Below are positions 35,545 through 46,415 of a DNA stretch of 60,267 nt, in pieces; positions within the stretch are counted from its first letter, which is position 1, and each line of letters starts with the position of its first letter. The notes below the pieces were generated by a model that did no database searches, was not told where the DNA came from, and worked only from the letters and a program-made list of their open reading frames with translations. The translations under genes were made by a program, and so were the position numbers. The DNA is from Glaciozyma antarctica PI12. Lineage: Eukaryota; Basidiomycota; Microbotryomycetes; Kriegeriales; Camptobasidiaceae. Where the stretch lies: assembly GCA_002917775.1 (NCBI GenBank), contig KZ627147.1, positions 89,396-149,662 on the forward strand, given 5' to 3'.

Positions 35545-38500
35545 ATGTCCTCTTCATTTCAACCAGCTCCGACGCCTCACGCCTCCCTCTCCCCCTCCTA
35601 CACGGTCGGCAGCTCAGGATCCACCGCTTCGTCCCTCACTGGCGTCTCGCTCAACGCCTCGAACGGGCGGTACTTCAAAGACCAGCACGACCGGTCCCTC
35701 CTCATTCGTGGCTGCTCCATCTCTGGCCTCAACAAGCTCCCCACCGAGCCGAACGGCTTCACGCACCTCGCAGACGGCTTCTTCGACCACGAGACTGTCT
35801 CGTTCATAGGTCGGCCGTTCCCGCTGGAAGAGGCGTGAGTCTCCTGTCGGCCTTGAGCTACGTCGCGGGGATGGAGCTGATGGCACGGCGCAGGCACGAT
35901 CACTTCTCGCGATTACAGCAATGGGGACTCACCTTTATCCGCCTCGTAATCCCCTCGGGAGTCTCTCGAGCACGCTGGGCCGTGAGTCGCCTCCCGCGCT
36001 CCTCTCTCTCTCTCTGAGCTAACCCGCACGCCTTCAGGGGACTTTACGATACGGACTACATCGACTTCCTACACACTCTCATCTCCCTCATGCCCCGATA
36101 CGGTCTCAAGTGCTACATCGACGCGCACCAGGACGTCTGGTCGCGGCATACTGGAGGATCAGGTGCCCCGCACTGGACTCTCGCCTCAGTTGGCCTGGAC
36201 ATCCGCGTACGTTTCTATCTCCATCCCCTTCCACACGAGCTCACAGCGAAACTGGCAGAACCTCAAAGCGACCGGCGCAGCGCACGCGCACAACCTCCAT
36301 CTCCACCCGGACGACCCTCCACCAAAGGTCTGGCCGAGCGGGTACTGCAAGCTCGCTGCTGCGACGTGTGCGACGGTCTTTTGGGGCGGAGAGACGTTTG
36401 CGCCGAAGCGGAGGGTTGCGAGGAGTGAGCATCTGGGAGCGTGGGGGGCAGGAGGGAGTGAGGAGGTTAGCGTGCAGGAGTTCTTGCAGGTGCGTTTTTG
36501 TCGTGAGGGAAGGGGAACGGAGCTGATGAGGTGCAGATGAGCATGATTGAGGCGTTTGGAGCGCTAGCGGATAAGGTCAAGGACCTGGAAGCGGTGGTGG
36601 GATTGGAGGTGCGTTCCTTCGTGCGGAGGATGCGAGAGCGGAGCTGATGTGGCGCTGCGCAGGTCATTAACGAGCCTCACCGAGGGTACATTGAGCTACT
36701 TTCCCCCTTTTCATGGGACTTCAAGACCGACCTCGCCATCGGCTACTTCCCGTCTGCTGTCCAATCGTTCGTCCTCCTCCTCCAGCTCACCCTCTCGCTG
36801 ACCCTTCGCAGTTGGGCCCTCGGCGCAGGTCACTCAGTGCTTATAGATCACTACGGTCCCTCCTTCCCCGTCACCGCCAAAACTCACGCAGTCCTCAGTC
36901 GCTCCGCCTCAAGGACGTACGGCGTGGATCGGCGACCGAGGCTGCATCTGGGAAGAGCATGGGGTGTGGGCTTGGGATCCGAAGCGGGGAGAAGTAGGAG
37001 AGCCGGTCGCGTTGAGGTGCGAGTACTTTACGAAGGATCCTGTGACGGGGAGGGAGGTGGATTGGTACCAGTGCGTTAGACAAGGAGAAGAGGGTGGGAA
37101 GGAGGCTGATGCTCGCGTTCGCAGAGACTTTTACTGGCCGTTCTGCCAAAAGTTTGGCGAGAGGATTGGCAAGGTCAACAGCGACTGGCACTCTTTCGTG
37201 GGGCCGATTCCGAACGAGGTGAGTGTTGCCACTGGACTGCGGAGCGGGAGCGGGAGCTCATGAGGCCACAGTTCTGTCCGATGTGGCCGGAGACGCTGCG
37301 ACCGCATAACCTCGTCTATGCGCCACATTGGTACGATCTGCAGTCGCTGTTTAGCAAGAGCATCGGGACGATGTCGGCGAATGTGCAAGGGCTGTCGAGG
37401 GTGCGTCAACTTTCGCTCGCCTGGTGAACGCTAGCTGATTTAGCGTACGGCAGGGGATGCTCATCTTCAAGGCTCTTGTGCGTCGCTTCTCGTTGCTTTC
37501 CGAGAACTCAACTGACCGTTCTTGCAGTACTTTGGTCGCAAAGGCCTTAAAAAAGAAGTTCGCTCTGTCCTCTCCCGTCTCCGAGCCGCCACTGATGCCA
37601 CTCGCGCAGTTACGCTCTGCAAATTCGCAACATCGTCAACGCTGGCTACCGCTCCATCGGCGAACGTCCCGTCGTCATCGGCGAGACCGGCATCCCCCTT
37701 TGACCTTCACAAGGGCGAGGCGTTCCGCACGGGCGACTTCAGCTGGCAGGAGCGGCAGATCGACGCCGTTTGCAGTGCGATGGAGTCGAACCTCGTTTCG
37801 TTCAAGTGCGTTCCCTTTCTTTCGCCTCGCTTTGATTTGAATTGACGCGCGACGCAGTCTCTGGAACTACAACCCGCTCAACAACGACGAATGGGGCGAC
37901 AGCTGGAACCAGGAGAACCTTAGCTGGTTCTCCACGTCGGACATCACGCCCGAGAAGCTCGCAGCAGCAGCAGAAAAGAGCGAAGCCGCGCGTTTGAACG
38001 TCGGAGCACGAGTGCTCGACGCCGTCGAAGTTCGTCCCTCACCCCAACTTCCTCACCCCAACTAACGCACCTCTCGCAGCGTCCGTACGCCTGCAAGATC
38101 GCCGGCATCCCCATCCACACGCATTTTGACATGCGCACCCTCGCTTTCTCCCTCCGCTTCGTCAACCCATCCTCGCGCAGCAAGCTCCCCCAAGCAGAAG
38201 CCGAGACGCGGTACCCTCCCGTCAAGGGCTCGCCGATCCAAGCGCGCGAGACGGAAATCTACCTTCCGAGAAGGAGGTACGAAGCTGCTGCGAGCGAGGG
38301 GAGGCTCAAGGTGCAGGTCGGGACGAAGGATGGCAAATGGGCTTATGATGCCGAGGTACGTCCTTCTGCTTTCGAGTGGTGGGTGGGAGCTGATTCGTGC
38401 GAGTAGAAGCAGACGCTGTACTTCCTTCACGAGCACATGGAGCCGGGATTCGTACATTCGGTGGAAGTGCGGGTGACGCCGGTGGAGGATGGGAGCGGGA

Positions 38501-38574
38501 TGAGGTTGTTCCTGGTCTTACTGGGACTGTTGACGCTTCTGCTGGCACTGTGGATGGGGACGATGCGTGCGTAG
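35545..38574 (+). CDS. GH5 endoglycoceramidase-related glucosidase (EGCrP/steryl-beta-glucosidase type)
   Basis: Landmarks in order are LLIRGCSISGLNKLPTEPNG, HFSRLQQWGLTFIRLV, LYDTDYIDFL, YIDAHQDVWSRHTGGSGAPH, ATVFWGGETFAP, VINEPHRGYI (acid/base Glu), WIGDRGCIWEEHGVWAWDP, FCPMWPETLRPHNLVYAPHW, VIGETGIPFDL (nucleophile Glu), LWNYNPLNNDEWGD, a C-terminal beta domain and a hydrophobic tail helix. In Cryptococcus and other fungi these enzymes cleave glucosylceramide or ergosteryl-glucoside; the exact substrate is not readable. Three one-base insertions seem present: near 35956 (restoring VIPWESLEHAGP when skipped), near 36870 (FPSPPKLTQS) and in the A-run at 37549-37554 (KKNYALQIRNIV). Their spacing and the intact remainder favour consensus errors over a dead gene. 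Confidence 0.88.
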
Positions 38575-38709
38575 ATGAGTTGCGAAGGACATTTACTGCT
38601 CTTGTGAAGGTCTTTCTCCCTCCTCTACTCACGCAGCTCTCGTCTCCAGGAATCCTACAATGCGATCTAAGTTGCGAGCTTCTAAACGATCCGAGCTGCT
38701 CAAACTCCT

Positions 38710-40419
38710 CTACGCCAACAACGCCATTCCCAGCGTGACCACTCCCAATCCCCACGCAGCTCCTACCGCCGTCTTGACCCCCAAACTGCTCCCGTCTCCA
38801 GCTCCAGGCGGTGCACCTGTTACGCTGGCCGTCTGGATCGTCGTCGCCGGGATCGTGTCAGTAGGAGAGGAGGTAGGGATCGTCGTGACGGTGGGGGAAG
38901 CGTCGGCAACGAGGAACTGCAAGAAGCGTTAGTTCTAAAGGGGGGGGGAATATGAAGAGGACGGACGTCTGCGATTACTGCGTGCGAAAGAGGATTTAGG
39001 AAGTGATTGAGCGGGGTGGGATGAGACGGACCTGTAGCGAGAAGACGGTGGACAGGCCATGTGGGGTGATACGAGTTGTGCCAGAAGTACTCGGACATCT
39101 GTTCGTGTGCATCAGTCTTTCTGAGGATGGAGATGAAGCTACGAGACACGCACAGGCCATGGGCAGGAGGGGAGGGAGATGAAGGGGTCGTTGAAGACCG
39201 TCTCGTATTGGACACAGGTTCTGCGAGAGGGCTCACTCAACCGATGCACGGAGGATAGAGAGGAAAGGACGTACGTTGTTGAGTCTTGGAAGCCATATGC
39301 GGTGGGGGTATCGAGGACCTGCGAACTCAGTTCAGCGCCTTCAAAGCCGCGCGTAAGGAAGGAAGACGCACGGTATTGAACAGAGGTTGCGTGTCGAAAA
39401 GGACCACAGAGGTATTGGCGTAGAACTGCGGGATGGCAGCGACGAAATTGACGAGAGCAGCGTTGTACAATGCAACGTGGTTTGCGAAGGTAGCGACCGC
39501 TTTTTTGCCGAAAGAATGGATGAGAGGAGCACGTCCAGTGGGTGGGATACCTAGGATGAGAAAGTTGCGAGCTGTAGGTGAGGTCTCAGCACGAGTTCGG
39601 GCGTAGCGAGGGTGGACGAACCCCCGGCGGCGTAGAGGGAGGCCAGGTTGTCGTTGTGCGACGACATCATGGCGGGAAGTTGGGCAGGAAAGTTGATGTT
39701 CTGTAGGTACGAGAACCCTACATCGTTGATGCCAACCCAGATGACTGTAGCGGGCGGATCAATACTCGGAGGAGGGAAGGGAGGGAGGTCGAGCTCGCTC
39801 ACCAAAGAGGGTATTGGCCGGTTGCCAGGGCACCAAAGCTGGAGCAGGAACGAACCACTGCGCAAAGGTGGTGACCTGATCGATATACGACGGGACGAGC
39901 GTGTTGAGCGAGTTGACATTGTTGGTCGAGGAACCTTCGACGGCGAGGTTGAACGTCGCGGTACGGGCGTCTGTCGCCAGGAACTCGAGCCAGTCTGTGA
40001 CGGAGAAGGTCAGCTCTCCCCCTGTGTCTCTTGTGGGGCTGGTGGACTGACTTGGTCCGCCCGAAGTGGTCTGCAAGAAGACCCGTCAGCAGACGAAGCA
40101 GGAGCGCAAGAGAGGTCCACCCACGTTCCCCACCAAAGGCACGTTGAGCAAGCCACGTGCAGGAGAGTACCCTGAAGCTGTGTAGCTGTCTGCGCGCGTC
40201 CCATCACCGTCAGCTCTTCCCCACACGCCCCCCACCAGCTGCTCCTCACCTCCGAACGCAAAGCTGCACGACCCAAGGTCCGTCAGCTCCCCTTCCGCCC
40301 GCTCCACTCGTTCTTACTCACATATACTCCATCTCCGCTAGCGAGACGGCCGCTCCTGAGACCACAGCAGCTCCTACAAGCACCGATAAAGCGAACGCGC
40401 AGGAAGGAAAACGCGTCAT
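38710..40419 (-). CDS. Secreted GDSL-family esterase with GPI-like tail
   Basis: The start at 40419 gives a signal peptide (RFPSCAFALSVLVGAAVVSG). After a short intron follow IFAFGDSYTASGY (block I, catalytic Ser in GDS), NVPLVGN, WLEFLATD, VIWVGINDVGFSY (block III Gly-x-Asn-Asp-like), NFLILGIPPTGRAP and, near the end, SEYFWHNSYHPTWPVH with the catalytic His region. The protein ends in a Ser/Thr/Pro-rich stalk and a hydrophobic tail (GLGVVTLGMALLA), the pattern of GPI-anchored cell-wall proteins. Block spacing resembles carbohydrate-esterase family 16 acetylesterases, so deacetylation of hemicellulose or wall sugars is plausible. Many short introns; stop at 38710-38712. The anchor is a prediction from composition. 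Confidence 0.83.
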
Positions 40420-41126
40420 CTGAGGTGGCCGGCTGAGTCGAGGAGATGAGCCAAAGGCGCTCCGAGAGGCGGGGGAAGGAGAGTAACTGAGAAAGGGCGC
40501 TGGAAAGGAGAGACGTTGGTGGGAGGGAGAGGGAGAAGAGCAACAGTTCGTGCTGCGAATCCACTTCGGGAGCGCGCCACAAGTGACCCGCGTGGGTCCC
40601 AAAGGGCCAGCAGAGTACCAGTCCTTCTACGGGGACAGGGAGAGCAGAGCAGGTTAGAGCGTAAGGGGAGAAAGTCAGAGAACGTCGTCCGCGGAGACGC
40701 GACAAAGGAGGCCTGTTCCCGCCCAAGGGCTCCGTCCTCGTTCAGTTCGTCTCCCCGATTCAAATGTGTATAATACTGCTGCAAAGTTAACACGAACAAG
40801 CAAGGGTATAAACCGCTAGCTTGACTGCCGCTGCGCTATCGACTTCACCCTTCGCACCCTCGCTCCCCGAAGGAACCCTGGAACCCAGCTGCAACGCTCT
40901 TCTCCCACTGCGCTTCCATGTAAGGAACGACAAAAAACGATGCGATTGCTACACATGCACGAGTACGACCCCCTCCTTCATCTCCTTCTCCTCTCCTCCT
41001 CTCCTCCTCTCCTCGGTGTTAAATGCCAATAAGCATTAACGCACAGCGCGCTCAACAAAACCGAGAACGTCCCTCCATACAACCACGAATGAATCGTGAT
41101 GCTCGCTTCCATCCTACTTTTTCGTA
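40420..41126. other. Intergenic with CT-repeat
   Basis: No gene is supported. A stretch of TCCTC repeats lies at about 40985-41015, and the right end is the 3' UTR of the membrane-protein gene that ends at 41127. Confidence 0.5.
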
Positions 41127-42727
41127 TCAGCGTCTGAGGAAGGAGAAGGAGGGAGGGACGGACCAGATCCAGTTGACCCGGTTCGTGGGGAGGTCGTCGA
41201 GGAGTAGCCAGAGTGAGGCGCCTACGAACGCGGTCGAGAGCCCCATGACAAAGACGCCGACCTATTCATGGAAGTGATCAGCGAACGGAATCTCATCGAG
41301 GAGAACGGGGAACGCACGATGAGGAGGTCTTGTCCCGCTTTCTCGAGGGCGAGGATACGAGTAGCGGTTTGTTTCCACCAGGCGTCCTCGATTGCGACGC
41401 TCTTGGAGACTTCGCGGAGGTTTACTCGTGCTGGGAATAGTGCGAGGGAAGGAGAAGGAGGCGGGGAGACGGTGGGAGAGATCTTGAAGGACATGGCGGA
41501 GGGTGAAGGGAGGGGAGATTTGCTCTGCGGAGATGCGCTGGCGGGAGAAGCAGTGCTGAGAGTGGCGCTGCTGTCGCTGGAGAGGTGGGCTTGAGCGCTC
41601 ATGGACTCCTTTTTGAACGAGGTGATGCTGAGGAGGACTTGTTGACGGAGATGCTTGGCGAGGAAGATGCTGCTGAGCATGAACTGCGAGACGTGTGTTA
41701 GAAAGTGCGGGTGAGATGAGGGGCAGGGAACGCACGAGGGTGGTGATGGATTGGCCGATGACTACGACGATGTAAATTGCCGAGAGATCCCTGGAGATGC
41801 GAGTCAGCGGAGGAGTAGCGAGCGCCCGCGAAAAAAACTCACGCCTGATGCACTCGGTTTGCGTCCTGAAACCGTCCCAGCAACCGCTGCATCAGCAGCT
41901 GCGTCGAAGGTTCTGAAGCGTCTCCCGTGACAGTGAGCGAGCGAATGGCGACCGTGATATCGACAACGGTGTGCCAGTGGAACGTCCCAACAAGAATGAG
42001 CGTCTGGAGAGAGTGGCGTTAGCTCTTGCCAACACCACAGCAGCATCGCACGGGCGCTCACCAAGGTCGCGACCGTCCCTGCCGTCCCCAACCCCAAAAA
42101 GATTCCCATCAACACCTTGGGGCTCCACCACCATAGCTCTCCCGTCCTTCCCGACGACTCGAACGCGAGCGTCGACGCCTGGAAGCTGGCCCAGCTCATC
42201 TGCCACGCCGTAACAAACAGGGCGAGAGCGGGAAGTGTGCGCCAGAGCATCCACTCTCGCACCGGTCCGTTATGTAGCACCGCTTGGAACGTGTAGATCG
42301 TGTTGACAATCTGGAGGATGCTGCCGAGGATGGCGAGGGTAGGGATGAGGAATATCTGGCTGAGAGAACAAGGATCGTTAGCGAGAGGTGCGAGTGACTG
42401 GCGAAAGAGGCCTTACTTTCCAGCAAAGTAGACTCCAGAAGGTCGTCGGATGATTCGCCATGCCCACATCGTGTTCTTCTTCTCCTTCCTGCGGTCGTCC
42501 AGCTGCGTGAGGCCGAGAAGGAGCAGTGAGGCCAAGATGATGCTACGCGGTCGACGGTCGGTCAGCGTGAGAGACAGGGAGAAAGAGAGAGGAACGCACT
42601 ATACATTCAAAACAATGATGGCGATAAGACGTGGGCCGATCCCGCCAGGCGAGTGCCGAAAAAAGAAGGTAGAGTCGAGGACAGCGAGGGCGGGCTCAAA
42701 GCTTCCTGTAGCTGGCGGCGGCGACAT
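41127..42727 (-). CDS. Polytopic membrane protein, unknown (about seven helices)
   Basis: The start MSPPPATGSFEPALAVLD at 42727 leads to IAIIVLNVYIILASLLLLGL (helix 1, spanning an intron). KNTMWAWRIIRRPSGVYFAG, QIFLIPTLAILGSILQIVN (helix 2), WRTLPALALFVTAWQMSWAS (3), LMGIFLGLGTAGTVATL and LILVGTFHWHTVVDITVA (4), AIYIVVVIGQSITTLFMLSS (5), a long Ser/Pro-rich loop, and VFVMGLSTAFVGASLWLLL (last) follow. No pore, transporter or receptor signature is visible. The topology, Arg-rich cytosolic loops and Ser-rich segment resemble the many uncharacterised seven-helix proteins of basidiomycetes. Stop at 41127-41129. The gene is divergent from the dehydrogenase at 43543. Confidence 0.7.
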
Positions 42728-43542
42728 CCTTTCGGTGTCCCCAGAGCGGGGAAGGTCCCGTGAGCTGCGACGGAGAGAGGTCGGGCAGGATCTGGCGGAA
42801 GGATGGTAGGCGGAAGAGAGAGGACGTCCCCTCCAGGCGCAGGCAAGGTCGGGAAGCTGGATGAAGCAGCGACCGCCGCCGTGCCAAAGGTGTGGGGAAG
42901 GGCGAAGACCGTCTCGCTGTTCCCCTTTCGAGCGGTGCAGGGGGGGGGGGGGGGGGCGACACAAAGGGTGAGCAGGCGAAGACTCTGGGATTAGCGTTTG
43001 CCTCGATCGAGACACGCGCAGCGGCACAAAAGAGAAGTAACGTCGGGCCGTGGCCGGCAGCGGTGAACAAACCCCAGATTCGCTGGGCTGGGGTTCGCAG
43101 CAAGAAGAGACCCGTCACGGCAAGAGCAGACGGCGCGTAGCTTTGAGAGCAAGGCGTGTGAGGCAGCAGTTCCACCCGAGTCTCGCTGGAATCTTCAGCG
43201 TGCGCCGCGTGGGCTTCCACAGCGGTCGAAAGTCGTACTCCGAGATGAACGAGCGCGCGGCGTGAGGCTCAAGATCATGGCGAGAGTTAGACGCGAGAAG
43301 AGAAGGTCGACTTGAGCGGAGCAGGGAGGCTGACGCCCGAGGACCGTCTATCGCGCTCTCCTGGGGGAGAACGAGAGGCTGTACCTGCTCATCCTTCCAT
43401 CCCTGGTGCTGGTGGACGGCTGAGAGCCAGAAGACGCAAAGCCCTCGCTTGGAGGACGCGAACGCTGCCGACGGCATCTCTCCGCGTTCTCATCCGCGCT
43501 CTCCTCTCTCCCAGTCTCCCCAATACTCCCTCCAGCTTCACG
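42728..43542. other. Divergent intergenic region with 17-base G tract
   Basis: This is the shared upstream region of the membrane-protein gene and the 3-hydroxyisobutyrate dehydrogenase. A G homopolymer occupies 42940-42956. A long open frame on the minus strand reads through it as poly-Pro and has hydrophobic patches, but its length depends on the homopolymer count and it lacks a good start, so it is not called. Confidence 0.5.
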
Positions 43543-45101
43543 ATGCGCCCCACCTCCCTCCGCTTCTCTCTGGACCGCTCCAAGACCATTGGCTTTATCG
43601 GGCTCGGTCAGTCCTCTGCCCAGCTCGAACCGCTCCTCTGCCGACGGAACACCACTAACGCGACTCTACCAGGCGCCATGGGCCGTGGCATGTCGGCCAA
43701 CCTTCTCTCCAAGACGTTCGCCGGCGTAGAAGGCGTCTACGAGCCCAACAAGGCCAAGCCCGCCTTCGTCATCTACGACGCCTTCCAGCCGGCCGTCGAC
43801 ACCTTCCTCAACACGCACGTCCGCGCTTACGCCGGGAGAGACGTGATTCCTGCTTCCTCGCCTGCAGGAGTTGCCAGGCTAGCTGGAACCATCTTTACGA
43901 TGCTGCCTAGCTCGCCTCAGGTCGAGGAGGTGTACTTGGGAGAGAACGGGTTGGCGGAGGCGCTCAAGGAGGTCAAGGGGGAGACGCTGTTGGTCGACTG
44001 CACGACGCTGGATCAGGGAGTTGCCAAGGAGGTGGCCAAGAGGATGAGAGAGCTGGGAGCCGACATGATTGATGCGCCCGTTTCTGGAGGTGAGTTCGCC
44101 GTGCGTGTTCGTGTGAGGATGGAGAGCTGATCTTGCGCTACAGGCGTCGTCGGAGCCGAGGCTGGAACGCTCTCGTTCATGGTTGGTGGACCCGAGGAGG
44201 CGTGAGTACCTCTCCAAAGCAGGCGGTCGAGTGCGGGGTAGCTGACGCTCAAGCGCAGATTCAAGCGCGCACAGAAGTTCCTCGAGATGATGGGACGGCG
44301 TTCAGTCTACTGCGGTGACTCTGGCAACGGACTGTACGTGCTTGTCCTCGCTCCGGCGCCGTACGCTGACTCGCTCGACTCGCCAGCGCGGCCAAGATCT
44401 GCAACAATCTCCTGCTCGGTATCTCCATGGCCGGAACCGCGTACGTCCCTCTCCTCGTCCTCATTTAATTCTGCTAACCCTGCTCGAACACCGCAGAGAA
44501 GCCATGCTCCTCGGCGCCTCCCTCGGCCTTTCGCCTGAACTCCTCGCTTCGATCCTCAACACCTCCGTACGCCCCTCTCCCCACCTCTCCTCATCACCCC
44601 CTTCCTTTCCCAGTGAGACTCCCGCACCAATACTAACATCCTACTCACACGCAGACCGGAAAGTGCTGGGCCTCGGAGACGAACAACCCCGCGCCCGGCG
44701 CAACCCCCAAGACGGCTCCTCCCGCAGACAGGGAATACGTCGGCGGGTGCGTTTCCTCCTTCCCATCGCACCGTATCGTCTCTGACGAATTCTTCTATCC
44801 GCGCAGGTTCCTCTCAAAATTGATGGCCAAGGGTTCGTCCGCCTCTCCCCTCCCCTCCCCTACCCTCTCTCCCACTCCCCTCCTCCACCTCCACGCACCT
44901 TACTGACCCCCCAATCCTACAGATCTCAACCTCGCCATCGCCGCCTCTAAAGCGACCGGCACCCCTCTGCCCGTCGGAGGTCTCACGACGACGTTGTACA
45001 ACACTCTGTCGCAGCATGAGGAGTTTGCGGATAGGGATTTCAGTATTGTCTATGAGTACCTTAGGTTGGCGAGGGAGGGAGGATTGCCGGGGAAGGAATG
45101 A
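43543..45101 (+). CDS. 3-hydroxyisobutyrate dehydrogenase family protein
   Basis: The protein begins with a short Arg/Ser-rich lead (RPTSLRFSLDRSKT) that may be a mitochondrial presequence, then IGFIGLGAMGRGMSANLL (dinucleotide-binding Gly motif). IFTMLPSSPQVEEVYLGENG, LVDCTTLDQGVAKEVAKRM, DAPVSGGVVGAEAGTLSFMV (substrate-binding signature), SGNGLAAKICNNLLLGISMA with the catalytic Lys, LGLSPELLASILNTSTGKCW and SKLMAKDLNLAI follow. The family oxidises 3-hydroxyisobutyrate to methylmalonate semialdehyde with NAD+ in valine breakdown. Eight or more short introns, all in phase; TGA at 45099-45101. A related beta-hydroxyacid dehydrogenase role cannot be excluded. Confidence 0.92.
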
Positions 45102-45452
45102 AGGATGTTTGAGCTGAGATTGTGTCCGACCTGCGTCTTGAGCTGTTTGATCGGACTCTACGACCGCATAGCTCGTTCTGTGCACGAAAGCTTGGCTTGC
45201 AGGCGGAGAGCGGTGGTGGGGGAACTCTCCCGGAGGAGGAGCAGGGAGCTTCGGGAGCGAGATTTCGGAGCAAGATCACGGATAGTGCGCAACTGAGAGA
45301 AGCAGAAGTGAACACGACTACGAATCACAGCACACAGGGCGAGGGATAACGGTAAATAGCGTGGTCCAGCCTATAGCAAACACAGCCCTCTGCTACAACG
45401 AAAAAGCGATCCGCCTTTCGCAATCCATCTCCGTTCGCGCATCCTCCTCGAC
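45102..45452. other. Intergenic between convergent genes
   Basis: No gene seen; 3' ends of the dehydrogenase and of the small secreted protein. Confidence 0.5.
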
Positions 45453-46122
45453 CTACGCCGCCGGAGAGGCAGGGGCGGTGACGGTAACGGTCTTGGTTTG
45501 GAATACAGTCTTGACCCCCGTCTCTGCTCAGTCGCAGTATCAGCTCCTTCGCGAACCGGAGAGAAAAAGACGAAGAACGCACTCTTCGGCTGGACCTTGG
45601 TGTTCTCAGCCTTTGCCGTCGCTTTCGACGTAGCGACAGCCTGTACCTGACCAGCCGTGCCTACCGAAGAAGCAACGACCTGCGCACACTCATCAGCTCC
45701 CCTCCCTCCTCCACCCCCCAAAAACGCACCTTCGCACCAATCCCACCCGCAGCAGCAGTACTCGCCGCCACCGCCACTCCCCCCGTCTGCCCGGCAACAA
45801 GACTACTGAATCCCAATACCTTGGCTCCAATCCCGACAGGAGCGGTAGCGAGGGCGGCGTTAGCGACTGCAACGACGCTGACGGTTTGGATCGTGGCGTC
45901 GACGACGGGGACGGAGACTTTGACGCCTTCCTGGCGTATGGAGACGCGATCGAAGCGGTGAGGAGCGTGGAGGTCTGTGTGAGGGGTCAGGGGGAGGAGA
46001 GGGAGGAGAGGGAGGAGGAGAGGGGACGCACTGCTGGGGCGCTTGTAGGGGGAGGTGGAGGCGAGGGAGAGGGAGAGGGAGAGGAGGGAGAAGGTGAGGA
46101 GGGTGGATAGGTTAAAGAGCAT
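45453..46122 (-). CDS. Small secreted Ala/Val-rich protein, unknown
   Basis: Four exons (46032-46122, 45730-45974, 45583-45679, 45453-45523) join in phase to give 167 residues. The N-terminus MLFNLSTLLTFSLLSLSLSL is a strong signal peptide, followed by a short basic segment (SPYKRPS). The mature part is rich in Ala, Val, Gly and Thr (VVDATIQTVSVVAVANAALA, GGVAVAASTAAAGGIGA) and carries no Cys. The tail QTKTVTVTAPASP is the kind of Thr/Val repeat seen at the ends of fungal wall proteins. No lipid-anchor signal is obvious. I cannot name a family; a hydrophobic surface or wall-associated protein is a reasonable guess. Short introns with standard signals support it as a real gene. Confidence 0.66.
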
Positions 46123-46415
46123 GACGGGAGCGAGTTGGGGTGGTGGTGAGCGAGGGGGATGGTGAGGAGGGGAGCTGCCGGAGCTGGAAAGAATGTCGAA
46201 GAGGAGCGCTGCTCTGGTTGGGACTGGCCACGTAGAAGGGAGAAAGAAGACGACGAAACGGCGGGAATGGAGAGAGGAGAAGAGGAAAAAGGACAAAGGA
46301 ACTCGTCGCCCTCCCCTCTGAAACGAGGCGCAGCGAGGGTGAGCTGGTTCCTCGTCTCCCTCCGTCTTTCCAAGTACTCCTACGACCAATTGCACACGAA
46401 GAAATCCTGCATTCC
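46123..46415. other. Intergenic, upstream of small secreted protein
   Basis: This holds the promoter of the minus-strand secreted-protein gene and the SPN1 3' UTR. Open frames here conflict and are not called. Confidence 0.45.

Noticed and set aside
42696-43220. Minus-strand open frame with hydrophobic patches upstream of the membrane protein
   Set aside because: A better start with in-phase splicing exists at 42727; the frame depends on a 17-base C/G homopolymer.
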